From the NCBI GenBank assembly GCA_963555705.1, contig OY743188.1, positions 30,153,383 through 30,217,382 on the forward strand: a DNA stretch of 64,000 nucleotides, written 5' to 3'. The notes beneath the pieces are model-generated. The model did not search any database and was not told where the DNA came from. It worked only from the letters and a program-made list of their open reading frames with translations. This document shows, in pieces, positions 11,050 to 21,468 of the stretch; the first letter of the stretch is position 1; each line of letters starts with the position of its first letter. The DNA is from Ligustrum vulgare. Taxonomy: Eukaryota > Streptophyta > Magnoliopsida > Lamiales > Oleaceae. A program made the translations under genes and the position numbers.

Positions 11050-11586
11050 ACATTCATTTTGAATAGTCCATCTTTTACAAAGCCTTTGCTTACATACATA
11101 TTATTTTTGGTAAGTATAAACTTATCCGATACAAATACTAGTTTAAAGTCATTTTTTCTTAACAAAGACCCAACACAATGTTCTTGCGAATATCCGGTAC
11201 GTGAAGGACATTATTGAGGCTAAGTTCTTTTCCCGACATCATCTTCAAAACCACTTTGCCTTGTCCTTCCACTTTGGATGTTGAGGAGTTCCCCATAAAC
11301 AATTTTTCTCCCTCGGTTGGAGTGTATGATATGAACATTCTTCTATCGGCACAAATGTGACGGGTTGCACCCGTATCAACCCACCATTCCATGTGATTTC
11401 CAACAAGGTTGCATTCAGAAACAACCGTCGATAAATTCATATCGGACATGCCATTTGATATGGCATCAGATTCGACTATGTTAGCTTGCGCTTGCTTCTT
11501 TGGTTTGCGACAATCAACCAAGCGATGTCCAGCCTTTCCATAATTATAGCAATTTCTCTTGAACTTCTTTACATTCTTCTTTGTTG
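11050..11586 (-). pseudogene. Copia B zinc knuckle and protease (fragment)
   Basis: The minus strand encodes a decayed zinc knuckle ([14 protein letters not shown]; the second Cys is replaced by Tyr) and then an aspartic protease ([18 protein letters not shown], with catalytic DTG present; LHVPDIRKN downstream). On its lower-coordinate side it is cut by Copia A, and on the other side by the CACTA element. Its frame is open through the protease. Confidence 0.85.
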
Positions 11587-12410
11587 CACTACAAAAAAAC
11601 TGCTTCTATAGAGACGAAATTTTTCGTCGCTAAAGACTTGAAATGTGTTGGTAACACCTTTTAGAAACGGAATCCATCCGTCAGTAAATCTGTCTCTGAA
11701 ACACCTGTAGGTAATTTAGCAACGGATTGATCCACCGTTAGTAATTAGCAACGAAAAATATTTGTTTCTATTTAGTAACGAATGTTTTCATCGCTATTTA
11801 GCAACAAAATATTTCGTGGCTAATCCGTTTGTGATTAGTTAAAAAAAAAATTTTAAAAATCTTCTAATTAATTTATTAATAATTTCTATTGTGAACTAAA
11901 ACTATAAAAAAATAAATATTTAAAATGCAACAATAAATCAACAAATATGAAATTACAAACATTCCATTCCATGAATCAAAATTACATTAAATTGGTTCCA
12001 TACAATGATAACCTCTAAAATTGTAGTACTCATGAACCAAAAACATGTACAATTGATCAATTAATATACAAAAGTTCTAAACATTTCAACTGTTAAGAAC
12101 TGCCACCTTGTAAGCACCAGTTGTATCATTTCCATCAACCTCACAGAGCATCAATATGTTGGGAATTGCTCAGAAACTTGCCAAATGCTCGATGGGCTAG
12201 TGAGTTGGTCCATCTTCTCCAATTCCAATTGAATCATGACATGGATAACTCTGACTTCAAACAAAGCTGAGATCCTCATTGCTACTCTCAAGTAGTTCGT
12301 GAACAGAGAGAAAGCTGCACAATAGGAATGAGACCAAGGTTTTGGACGGCAATTCATTGCAGATGGCTCTAAGAAGTTCCAGTAAAAGGACTTCAGATCC
12401 TCTTCTACAA

Positions 12411-12528
12411 TTGCACACACAATTGTCCCAACCGCCATAATCCACAAGAATATAACTGAGTAGTCTACAACAGGGAGATTCGGAGAATATAATAGAAGTT
12501 CAACTACACCGAAAAAACTTGTAGCCAT
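12411..12528 (-). pseudogene. Captured signal peptide peptidase-like (SPPL) fragment
   Basis: About 38 codons resemble the lumenal/first-membrane junction of plant SPPL intramembrane aspartyl proteases ([20 protein letters not shown], preceded by LLLYSPN). In plant SPPLs this region ends the N-terminal protease-associated domain, ahead of the catalytic YD and GxGD helices, which are absent here. Similarity to SPPL stops after the Cys-Ala, and the following 85 codons are of unknown origin. From family knowledge, CACTA elements capture host gene pieces; the assignment rests on motif recall and has not been aligned. Confidence 0.55.
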
Positions 12529-12959
12529 GACAGAATTTCTTGCTGCTCTGCTTGTGAAACGAATAAAATAGTTAGCAAATGACTATACTTGACATCTTAC
12601 AAGACATGAATGGGGAAAACTACCATTGCCAGTATGAAGCAGTTTCCCAGCATCTTCTTCCATATGAACTCTAGATAATTCCAAACCTTCTATCCGCGAC
12701 ACTATACTCAATAGGAATATCAACATCTAGCAAAACAGAAAAGTATAACGAATCATAAAAACTTGCAAACCTTTGTCTTCATAAGCCAATCCAACATTTA
12801 CGATAAAAATTGAAATTGAATCTATGAAATTGAAATACAGAAATTTAGAAACAAGTGAAGCATAAAATTTCACAATAAAATTTATATATAACAGAAATTA
12901 AAAATCAAATCAAAGAATCCAAAAATCAATTCTAAAACGTTTAAAATCAGAGGAAGGTA

Positions 12960-13410
12960 GGTGAATAACCTCTCATACTCAAACGCAGACAACTGATTCA
13001 ATCTCAATACAATCGTCCGGCTCATTGCTTAGTCCCTCACTTCTCGACTACTATTGCTTTGGGTTTTTAGCCTTCGGATGATGGACTGCAAAGTGCTACC
13101 GACGTGCAGGCTGTCTATGGATTGTCAAGCGTGAAATGTGGAGGGCTGAAGAGGCAGTGGACACGGAGGTGGACGGAGAGGTTTGGGTAAGAAAGTGTAG
13201 AGAGATTTCTTTTAATCTCAATCGTGCTGGATAGGAGGAAATGGATTTAGACTTGGAAAATGTGGTATTTGGGGAAATTAAGGGGGAAATGGAATAAGTG
13301 GAGGGAAAAATTGGAGGAATGTTGAATTTCTTTTGGAAGAATTGGGAAGAATCATTTTTGGAGGGATTTTTGAATGTCACTGAAATTTTAAAACGAGAGT
13401 TGTGTTTCAT
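12960..13410 (-). other. Possible second captured segment in the CACTA element
   Basis: A 104-codon minus-strand frame opens at 13410 (Ser/Pro/Lys-rich start, no domain recognised). Its position and base composition differ from the AT-rich CACTA arms. It may be a captured 5' exon or leader, but I cannot name a source. Confidence 0.25.
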
Positions 13411-13790
13411 TTTGATTTCTTTTTTAATTCTAATAAATTTATTACTAACAAAAAATAGTTGTAGCTAATGTTTACATTTAAATTTATTAAATTAAATTAA
13501 ATTTGTATATGTTACCTACAAATATTTAAAAAATAACCAAAATTCAATTTTTATTTTTATTTTTTTAAATTTAATAATGACGATTAGTACGTCAAAATAT
13601 TCATTGATAAATTTTAAAAATTATTATATTTTTTTATTTTTAAAATTAGCAACGGAATCCTAGTGACGATTATATGTTGTTGGTAATTCCGTTGCTACCA
13701 TATTTATTTTATACTTATAGATTTTTTATTATATTTCGTAGGTAAGTCATTGGTAAAAAATCGTCTCTAAAGCCTCCTTTTCTAGTAGTG

Positions 13791-14632
13791 TTGGTTCAAC
13801 GAAATGCTTTCTTTTCTTCCCTTTGTTGTTGCTAGATTCCACCACATGTTTCTTTGCTTGTGGTATGCTATTTCCAACACGTTTGTCCGAACTTCGGTTG
13901 TCTTCTTCAATCCTCAATCGGACCATAAGTTTTTCAATGTTCATCTCCTTGCACTTGTGCTAGAGATAGTTTTGAAGTCCCTTCACATGGGTGGAAGTTT
14001 CTCGATAATTGCAGCCACTTGAAATAATTCACTCACAGACATATTCTCCGCATGAATATCATGGAGTATGACTTGCAATTCTTGCACTTGACTGATGACG
14101 GTCTTCGAATCTACCATCTTGTAGTCCAAGAACTTTCCCACAATGAACTTCTTTGTTCCAGCGTCTTCAATCTTGTATTGCTTTTCCAAGGATTCCCATA
14201 GTTCCTTTGCAGATTTCATGGAGCAATATACATTGTATAAGGCATTGTCCAAGCCATTCAAAATGTAATTCTTGCATAAGAAATCCGAATGTTTCCAAGC
14301 ATCCAAAGCAATCAATGATGCCCTATTGTTTTCCCCTTCTTGTATGGTGGGAGGATCTTCATTCAAGAATTTCGCCAAGTTGAGGGTTGTGAGATAGAAT
14401 AGCGTTTTCTGTTGCCACTTTTGAAATCAACCCCACTAAATTTCTCCGGATTTTCCCCATGTGGAACGGAGTTCGAATGTAAGATGGTAGTGGCACCCAC
14501 AACCGGAGTAATCACATTATTAGTAGTTGGATTCACAATCGGAGGAATCACACCGGTAGGAATACTTCCTTCAGAAATTCCCATGTTCGAAGTGTCATTC
14601 GAAGTAGTATCGGTATTAAAAACAGTATTCAT
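13791..14632 (-). pseudogene. Copia B Gag (pseudogene)
   Basis: Minus-strand Gag of the large plant Copia type: start MNTVFNTDTTS at 14632, then [65 protein letters not shown] and the tail IEKLMVRLRIEEDNR. Two frameshifts break it, near 14400 and near 13975. At 13791 it is cut by the CACTA element, beyond which the zinc knuckle continues at 11586. Confidence 0.87.
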
Positions 14633-14763
14633 TTCTGCTTATGTAACACAGAAGATCAACCAAATCAAAATAGTAATAGAAAAGTAGAAGAAGTTAAACT
14701 TAACAAGTTTAACCAACAAGTATGTCAGTTCAACAAAATATAGAAGAAAATTCAACTTAAGAT

Positions 14764-15576
14764 TGTTGGGATATTTTGTATATAGTGATGCCAAGAAAAC
14801 AGAATATTATATATGAAATTCGTGCCGACAAATGGATGGAATAACGACACGGAAACAAGAAGAAAAAGAAATGGACAAAGTCGAGGCAAGTGTTGAACTC
14901 TTTGTCCTTAAGTCAAATTTGCCCTGCAAAGGTATCAACGGGTTATGACTATCGACTCCCTAGATACAAGGACTTCAACTTGTGTTTGTAGCACTCCAAA
15001 ACACAAGCACAACGAACTAGAATTCCAGCTTATGTACTCCAAGATGAAATGAACAAGAAAATCAAAATAATGCAACAATTATGCAAGAATTTGATTTAGG
15101 AAGATAGAAGATAATGATGGTGATATTGCATATCATTGGTGTGTTTTTGGGACACCCCAAGGGTCCTTTTTATAGAGCATGAAAGGTTGTGGATGAACTG
15201 GTGGGAGCCAAACTATACAACCCTTTCAAACATTACAACTCTTCAAAAAGACACACCTTTTTCGGACAACCATGCGACTGCGGGCTTGTAAGCCGTGCGA
15301 TCGCACGAATTTACACCAAACATAGATTTAATCATTTTTTACTTGTGATAGCACGCTATTAAAACCGTGCGATCGCATGGGCAAATTATGACCATATTTT
15401 TGTCATTTTCCGTAATTTCTCATTCATCCGATATTGATTTCTAAATGCCAAATATACCCTTTAATGCATGCGGTGAAGTGGCAAACTAATTTGCCATTGA
15501 TCCGGGTTTGAGTATTTGGTCGAAGTCGACACGAAGTCACTTTAGTCAGTTTTCAATACTTAACCAATATCCAACA
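14764..15576 (-). repeat. Copia B 5' LTR
   Basis: 813 bp bounded by TGTTGG...CCAACA, lying just upstream of the Copia B Gag. It contains the dyad pairs described at 15272-15378. The matching 3' LTR is not in the window because the element is truncated near 6764. No clear tRNA primer site follows it, so the inner boundary is less firm than the outer one. Confidence 0.72.
15272..15378. repeat. Paired dyads in the Copia B LTR
   Basis: GTGCGATCGCAC at 15294-15305 and GTGCGATCGCAT at 15367-15378, each preceded 22-23 bases earlier by a degenerate relative (near 15272 and near 15344). The pair repeats after about 73 bases. Confidence 0.7.
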
Positions 15577-16117
15577 GTATGTGTGTATAAATGCATGTAA
15601 AAAGGGTTCTTGTAGGCGTGTTGTGGGTGTAGATGGTTGTTTCCTAAAGGGAAAATATGACGGACAGTTGTTAGCAGGTGTTGGATTAGATTGTAATGAT
15701 CATATATATCCAATAAAATATGCAATTGTTGTAAGAAAAAAAATACAAGCTCTTAGCACTGGTTTTGTAATGCTATTACCAGAGGATCTGTCCTTAGAAA
15801 ATTGATATTCTGTGACATTTATGAGTGATATATAGAAAGGAATTTTCAATGTTCTATTCGATTTGTTTTCAGAGGCCAAACATAGATTTTATGTTAGGCA
15901 TGTGGAAAAAAAAAACTGATTTTGAGAGGAAAATGGTGAAAGATTGCTATATAGTGTAGATTAACAAACAACTTGGCAACTTTAAAATATTGGATGAATA
16001 GAACAGAATCAATTAACAAAAAAGTATATAGTTGGTTGATGGAAAGGTCCCCTAAGGAGTGGAGTAGGTTTGAGTTTTCTACGTTGCTCAAGTGTGATGT
16101 TCTTCTTAATAATATGT
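15577..16117 (+). pseudogene. Mutator (MURA-type) transposase, central part
   Basis: Frame-by-frame reading gives the MULE transposase core: VVGVDGCFLKGKYDGQLLAG...DHIYPIKYA near 15615-15725, then after a stop KGIFNVLFDLFSEAKHRFYVRH near 15838-15900, then SWLMERSPKEWSRFEFSTLL and a stop at about 16117. The DGCFLK Asp of the DDE core is present. The reading shifts frame between blocks. The C-terminal SWIM part lies at 18583-18852. Confidence 0.8.
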
Positions 16118-16489
16118 GAGTGTTTTAACTAGGGTTAGCCCTGTATTTTTGGGTGCCCTGCATGAATATTAAAGAGTGCCCCATTTTCTTTAATTATAAA
16201 GCTTGCGTACAAAAAAATAAATATATTTATATAAATTCACTGTATAAATAACATTTTCATTTTTTTCTAATATCTTTTTCATGTCATAAAGAATATGTAT
16301 AATTAAAATGCTAAATTTATGCTGGATAGCACCTTCAAAATATTCAAAAGATCGTATTTTCTTAAGAAAGCATAATTCAAATCACTAATATTTATGGCAA
16401 ACCATGTGAGTTGACCTAGAAAAAAAAAAAGAAAAAACACATCAAATAATATCATATGTACGCCTTGAAATGCAACAAATCATTTAAAA
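16118..16489. other. Non-coding stretch 3' of a hAT fragment
   Basis: AT-rich, no gene seen. It lies beyond the stop codon of the minus-strand hAT fragment and probably includes its 3' untranslated part. Confidence 0.3.
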
Positions 16490-16643
16490 TTAGTTCTTCT
16501 TGCATTTTTTTGAAGCAAAATCACTATTAATAAATTTTTTGTAACCAATATATTCTAGCAAATCATATTCAATGAATATCAAAGCTAGTCCATCAAATCT
16601 TTCTTGTGACATGATTGATTGTAAGTAAGATTTCAAAGGCTTT
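16490..16643 (-). pseudogene. hAT transposase dimerisation-domain fragment
   Basis: About 50 codons ending in TAA at 16490-16492 encode the C-terminal hAT dimerisation motif: KSYLQSIMSQERFDGLAL, then IEYDLLEYIGYKKFINSDFASK. It resembles the plant zinc-finger MYM-type/TTF-type hAT proteins. Everything upstream is missing at the junction with the dispersed repeat at 16644. Confidence 0.75.
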
Positions 16644-18050
16644 GATGCGTGTCCCAATGCACCAAAATAATAAATAAATATCTTACTCGCAAATTATCAG
16701 ATTTAATTGTAATAGCGGAAGTAAGAGTCGATCCCACGAGGAACGGGAACTAACTTAGTGTCATGTCAATTAGAATCGTAAATGGGGGTTTTGTTTTGAG
16801 TTGTTTGTAAATGATTTAACTAAAAAAATAAATCAATTAAAATGATGGGAATAAATATCAACTGTTGACGAGTCCTAGTTCTCAGGTTCAGTTGTATTCT
16901 ATCACAATGTTATCACTTTCCAAGTAACGCGAGTTCAATTTCTTCTTTGATTTAACACCCGTAAATAGTTAATAAGTTCTAACTATTCCTATTCTCCCTT
17001 ACTTGCATTTAATTAGAATAAGCTCTCTAATCAAACATTAGTCATTGAATAACCTAAAACAAGCTCTTTAGATTTAAGACAACAACTAAATAATGGTTGA
17101 GAAAAATTAGGGTGAATTAGATTATCAATCACACAAGCTCGTGAAAATTAACCTAAGTTGGAATTCTCTATGAAAATTATTAAATTTCCACTTGCTACTA
17201 TGATTTGAACAACAAGACAATTACGGATCCAATCATTCAAAATAGCAAATCTCAATACAACAAATTAAATGATAAGGCCTTAATCAAATAAAGAATTGCA
17301 TTGATTGAATTAAAAACGCATAAGAATCCAACAAATCAAAGTAAAGAATTTAGAACTACGTTACTAGTTTGGAAAAGCAATAAACAAATTGATATGAAAT
17401 ACAACTTCCCCTTCGAACTAGATATGGAAGCTTAACCGCACATAGTCATGAAGAATTCCGGAATTTTTCTCTCTTGAATCACCCTCTCGAGTCGCTTAAT
17501 TTCTCTTCCAATCCTTCAAGCGAGCCGCTCCTCTTTCAATAATTATTTCATGCTTTTCTTGTCATGAAATTCCCTTTTTATAGCCTCAATTTCGTGCCTT
17601 AGCTTTGGGCTCAAGAAATCCCAAAATTATGGAAAGAATTAAAAAATGGGAATTTTTGACTTGAATAGTTACGGCCGTAACATTTCTTTTACGGCCGTAA
17701 CACGATTTCTGCTTATTTCCTTAAATTGGTGTTACGGCCGTAACACTTCTTGTACGGCCGTAATCGTGTCTCTGCATATTTTCACCCTTTATTTGTTACG
17801 GCCGTGAATTCTGGTTTACGGCTGTGAATGTGTTTCTGCTGATTTCTCTAAACACTGTTAACACTCTTATGGCCGTGACCTGGTTTCCTTACGGCCGTAA
17901 CTTTATTTACGCCTAAGTCCCCAAACTTCAGTTTTTAGTGCATTTTGGTCCTTTTTTCTTCTTTTCTCCTCTTTTATGATCCTATACAATATAAAATGTA
18001 AAATGCATTAATAATACTTAGATAGAATCACATTATTGCTTATTCAAGGA
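16644..18050. repeat. Non-coding dispersed repeat, copy 3 (related type)
   Basis: Contains the 'gtcgatcccacgagg' motif near 16720 that is common at one end of non-coding plant retroelement derivatives, and shares the general order of motifs with the copies at 1 and 45185, though diverged. No ORF. It carries the ACGGCCGT array. Confidence 0.45.
17671..17900. repeat. Array of paired ACGGCCGT dyads
   Basis: Eight units in four pairs. Perfect ACGGCCGTAA units start at 17671, 17691, 17734 and 17891. 17754 has ACGGCCGTAAT, and 17798, 17818 and 17869 are one or two bases off. Spacing within pairs is 20, 20, 20 and 22; pair-to-pair distance is 63, 64 and 71. Sequence between pairs (tttctgctgattt) is also repeated, so this is a roughly 65-bp tandem unit. 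Confidence 0.88.
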
Positions 18051-18562
18051 TATCCAATGAATTCAACTTCTCAGAAGAAAATAAAAATTCAACTTTTTTT
18101 CATATGTAATGAATTGATCAAATCTTCTCTCCAGTTATCCAATTATTTGGTCTACTAATTTCTAAAAGAATCTTCAGATGATTGTATGTTCTGTACCGGT
18201 GTCATTTATTATATAATTAATTTCGTTCAAAGAAAATGCTAAAAATAAGAATAATATAGTCTACTATGGAGGATTCATTTGAAATAAGAGTTAACAGATT
18301 GAAAAATTCTCCTATGTTTAAACTTTGAACGTCCCTAGTAAGGTTGATTTTGTACTCAGAATTCTGCATTTTTATGTCTTCTTTACGATTTTGTTTTGTA
18401 TAAACTGAAGAGTTTTAGTATCACAAACCTGAAAAAGAAAGGCTGCTAATATTAGTCCAGAGAATTATAGAGATTAAGGAAATTCAGAAAACCAATCAAA
18501 CAACACCACCCCTGATGCAAATGTAAACATTCTCATATTCGCAAGATAATAAAAAACCACGA
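18051..18562. other. Unassigned stretch inside the Mutator pseudogene
   Basis: AT-rich, no domain recognised on either strand. Part may belong to the broken hAT element. Confidence 0.3.
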
Positions 18563-18582
18563 GTCTCAAACAGGGGCATAGT

Positions 18583-18852
18583 TTGGATGCCCATCAATGT
18601 ATATTGTATGGGAACGTTATGTGTCAATACTACGTTGAATGTTCATATGGAGTTTACGTTGTAGATTTGGAGAGCGAAATTTGTGTGTGCCAAAGATGGG
18701 ACTTAACTGGGATTCCCAGTCCATATGCTCTGGCTTGCATAATTGATGAGGATCATGAGGTAAATGAGTACGTTTCTGATTGGTACTCTATTGAAACTTA
18801 TCGTCGCGCATACGATCATGTTATACATCCCATCAATGGAAACCTTTTCATT
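18583..18852 (+). pseudogene. Mutator transposase, SWIM-finger end
   Basis: Encodes the C-terminal region of MULE transposases: YGVYVVDLESEICVCQRWDL, then TGIPSPYALACI and the YVSDWYSIETYRRAYDHVI tail. In intact members the finger reads C-x-C ... C-x-H. Here the CVC pair remains but the third Cys is Ser and the His is Tyr, so zinc binding is lost. It is separated from the core by about 2.5 kb of other repeats. Confidence 0.8.
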
Positions 18853-19042
18853 TTCTTCTCCACTCAACCTATCACACACACCCTAAGATTAATTTTTATT
18901 TTTTTCCCAGTGAAACCTATTGCTGCATTTTCGTTCACTTGAATGTTCAGATTTGTTGTTAACTTGTTACTGCTTGTGTATTTATAGATTAATTCTTCTA
19001 TTTGGTCTTTTTTTTCCCCTTCTTATAGTCTAATGTGAAGGT

Positions 19043-19281
19043 TGTAAAGGATTGTGAAGATCATGAGCCAAATCAAAGATCTCGGGATTCCCCTAGAATT
19101 GTGGAATCAAAGTCATCAATTCATCAACCATATTTAGAATCATATCTGTAGAAGGATTATATTTGCATTGTATTTTCTTTATGTAAATCGTGTTTACTTG
19201 TGACTTAAGATATTGTACATTATAAATATTCTCCTACATCAATGAAATTATATGATTTGAGCCTAAATATTGTGTCTATTA
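19043..19281 (+). repeat. Copia C 5' LTR
   Basis: 239 bp, matching 20260-20499 with scattered substitutions. Confidence 0.85.
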
Positions 19282-19646
19282 TGGTATCAAAGCTAGTGTA
19301 AGACTCTCACGAGCAAGCCTAGACTTTTCTTACTTCTCTTCTTCCTTGGCCATTTTTCACTTGCACCACTCGGCCTCCTCCCAAATATATATTTTATTCT
19401 CCTTGTCTGGCTCCTGCCAATTCTTCTTCTTTCTTCCCTATTTTCTTCCTCACACTTTCTGCCCCCAACTCTTTCGAACTCTTCCCAGATTTTTTTACTT
19501 TCACAAATCTCCAGCAACCTCTTCAATTCTTCTGCTCGGTTATCTGTGCTTCCGACTGCTTCACTTCTTCCATTGGTGTCGACCTATTGCTCCTCTTGGC
19601 CATCTATGTGCCACCTGCTGCCACTCGATTTTTGGCCCCTACTGGC

Positions 19647-19651
<5 letters not shown>

Positions 19652-19692
<41 letters not shown>
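19652..19692. repeat. (TC)n(TA)n microsatellite
   Basis: A TC run followed directly by a TA run, inside Copia C. Confidence 0.9.
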
Positions 19693-19911
19693 ATTCTCTA
19701 GTTTCTTTGCTTTTTATACTTCACTGCCTCATGAATTTTCAGTATTTCCTCTCCCAATATTCTCCCCTTTACCTTCATCGTTTATTATCTTCAGTAAATT
19801 CTTTCATATACATTAATTCTTTCAATCTCTCCATTAAAATATTATGTCTACCGCTTCATCAATATATTTTCATTAATAATGCCTTTCATCTACAATTCTT
19901 TCAATTCTCTA

Positions 19912-20240
19912 GTTTTTGACATAAATAATGCCTTTCTTCAAGGCACTCTTTTGGAAGAAGTGTTTATTTCTCAGCCTCCTGGTTTTGTTGATCTACAATT
20001 TCCCAACCACATCTGTCATCTGCGGCAAGGCAAGGCATCTATGGCCTTAAGCAGGCTCCTCGTGCATGATACGCTGAATTAAGGACTTTTCTCCTTTCCT
20101 ATGGATTCACAAATTCTACAAGTGATTCCACCCTATTCCTCCTATTTCGCCCCACCTACACCCTCTACTTCCTTGTTTATGTTGATAATCTCTTGGTAAC
20201 CGGGAACAATCTGACAAACTCTCTAAAGACCTTGATCAGC
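19912..20240 (+). pseudogene. Copia C reverse transcriptase fragment
   Basis: Encodes VFDINNAFLQGTLLEEVFIS followed by QPPGFVDLQFPN, the Copia reverse transcriptase region carrying the first catalytic Asp. After a frameshift it continues with a stop at the 'QAPRAWY' position and then YVDNLLVTGNN, where the YVDD active site has become YVDN. Everything before and after is deleted. Confidence 0.85.
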
Positions 20241-20259
20241 TTGACAATCTGACAAACTC

Positions 20260-20499
20260 TCTAAAGGATTGTGAAGATCACGATCCAAATCCAGGATCTC
20301 GGGATTACCACAGAATCATGGAATCAAAGTCATCAATTAATCAACCATATTTAGAATCCTATTTGTAGAAGGATTAAATTTGCTTTGTATTTTCTTTATG
20401 TTAATCTTGTTTTACTTGTGACTCAAGATATTGTACATTATAAATATTCTCCTACGTCAATGAAATTATATGATTTGAGCCTAAATATTGTGTCTATTA
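20260..20499 (+). repeat. Copia C 3' LTR
   Basis: 240 bp, second member of the pair, followed by AAGGT. Confidence 0.85.
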
Positions 20500-20661
20500 A
20501 AGGTATGCAATACTAGCAGAAGAGTTATGCATAATCAGATGTACTCCAATTTCATTAAATAGTATACATAATTACAACTGCTGTATCACTTTCATTAAAT
20601 AGTACACATAATTACAATGTTGTATGGAATCAAATTCCATAAATAAAATATAAGAATGCAA

Positions 20662-21468
20662 TCACATTGGAGCTGGATCACAATCTACAGGTGAAGATGG
20701 AGAAGGAGCAGCCGCAGACATAGGACCAGCAGCAATAGGGCCAAAAGCTACACCAGAAATTTGAATCTGAGCCATTGAACGTCGGGAACTAGATTCTTGA
20801 GATTTGCACAAATCAGGTAAAAATGCTCCTATTAATTGTTAGTAAATAAAATGTTAGAGATGATAAAGATCAATTTTTCTAATTTTTAATCGTAGTGTTA
20901 TAGATAACTAAATGAAGACAGAATAGTATTTGATATTTGTATGATAAAAATGTTGTGCTTGGGGTGCAGTGGTAGTTATAGAGCTCACCTTCCCCTAGAG
21001 CCAAATTGTAGTAAAGATCAACAATGTTGGGACAGTTTTGGTAACACCGTGGTGAGCATAGCTTGGCAGTGAACTGATAATCGAGGAGGGAGTCTGATGA
21101 GATCCCAACAGATTTTCTGTCAACCCCACATGCATTTACGCATTCATCAGCCTCAATATAATCGTGGAAGTTAGTAGCAACCACTTCAGATGTCTTGCAT
21201 TGGAAATGCATAGTTCCATCAATTTCTATGTACGTCTCTAATGAGCATCGCTTCCCAGAGGACGCAATTGAGAAAGAACACAAACCAACTGGCAATTCCT
21301 CGCAGACTAATACCCCTGCATTCAGGAAAGAAGAGCGATATAAATGTTATTCATAGAACAAGAATGGACAATAATAGATCGAGAAAATTAATGGAAGAAC
21401 TCATGTTGTGGATTACCAAGAGCTCCCTAGAGGAAGAGAGCAAAGGCGAGGAAGATGATCATTTTCAT
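20662..21468 (-). pseudogene. PAR1-family protein gene, copy A
   Basis: Three exons on the minus strand: 21468-21417, 21315-20989 and 20828-20662. All have GT-AG borders and sum to 546 bases in frame. The product would be a secreted, Cys-rich protein of about 181 residues of the PAR1 (photoassimilate-responsive protein 1) family, whose biochemical role is not established. Exon 1 is a signal peptide (MKMIIFLAFALFL). Exon 2 gives [20 protein letters not shown], then [19 protein letters not shown] and [20 protein letters not shown]; exon 3 gives GAFLPDLC and an Ala/Pro/Ser tail. Codon 14 is TAG (21429-21427), where copy B has CAG, so the signal peptide is cut short and the gene is probably dead. 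The rest of the frame is clean, so the nonsense change may be recent. Confidence 0.85.

Larger units (their letters stand above)
11587..13790. mobile_element. Non-autonomous CACTA element with captured host sequence
   Basis: 2204 bp starting CACTACAAAAAA and ending TTTTCTAGTAGTG, i.e. CACTAC at both ends in inverted orientation, flanked by 3-base direct repeats TTG (11584-11586 and 13791-13793). Subterminal sequence repeats 'agcaacggaatccgttgct' style motifs. No transposase is present. The interior (about 12080-13410) is not CACTA-like and includes a signal peptide peptidase-like exon scrap. Joining the two flanks with one TTG restores the Copia B reading frame. Confidence 0.88.
19043..20499 (+). 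mobile_element. Copia C: internally deleted LTR retrotransposon
   Basis: 1457 bp with two LTRs of about 240 bp (19043-19281 and 20260-20499) and the duplication AAGGT on both sides (19038-19042 and 20500-20504). A primer site TGGTATCAAAGCT directly follows the first LTR (19282). The LTRs start TG (TC in the second) and end TA. The interior of about 980 bp keeps only a frameshifted reverse transcriptase piece. The orthologous position in duplication copy B (near 34862) is empty. Confidence 0.88.

Noticed and set aside
17671..17900. CRISPR-like array
   Set aside because: Regular spacing, but the repeats are short palindromes, the spacers are themselves repeated, and this is plant nuclear DNA with no cas genes.
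20879..21295. PAR1 copy A as a 138-residue single-exon protein
   Set aside because: The frame reads through a GTGAGC donor; the three-exon model matches the duplicated copy and the family.
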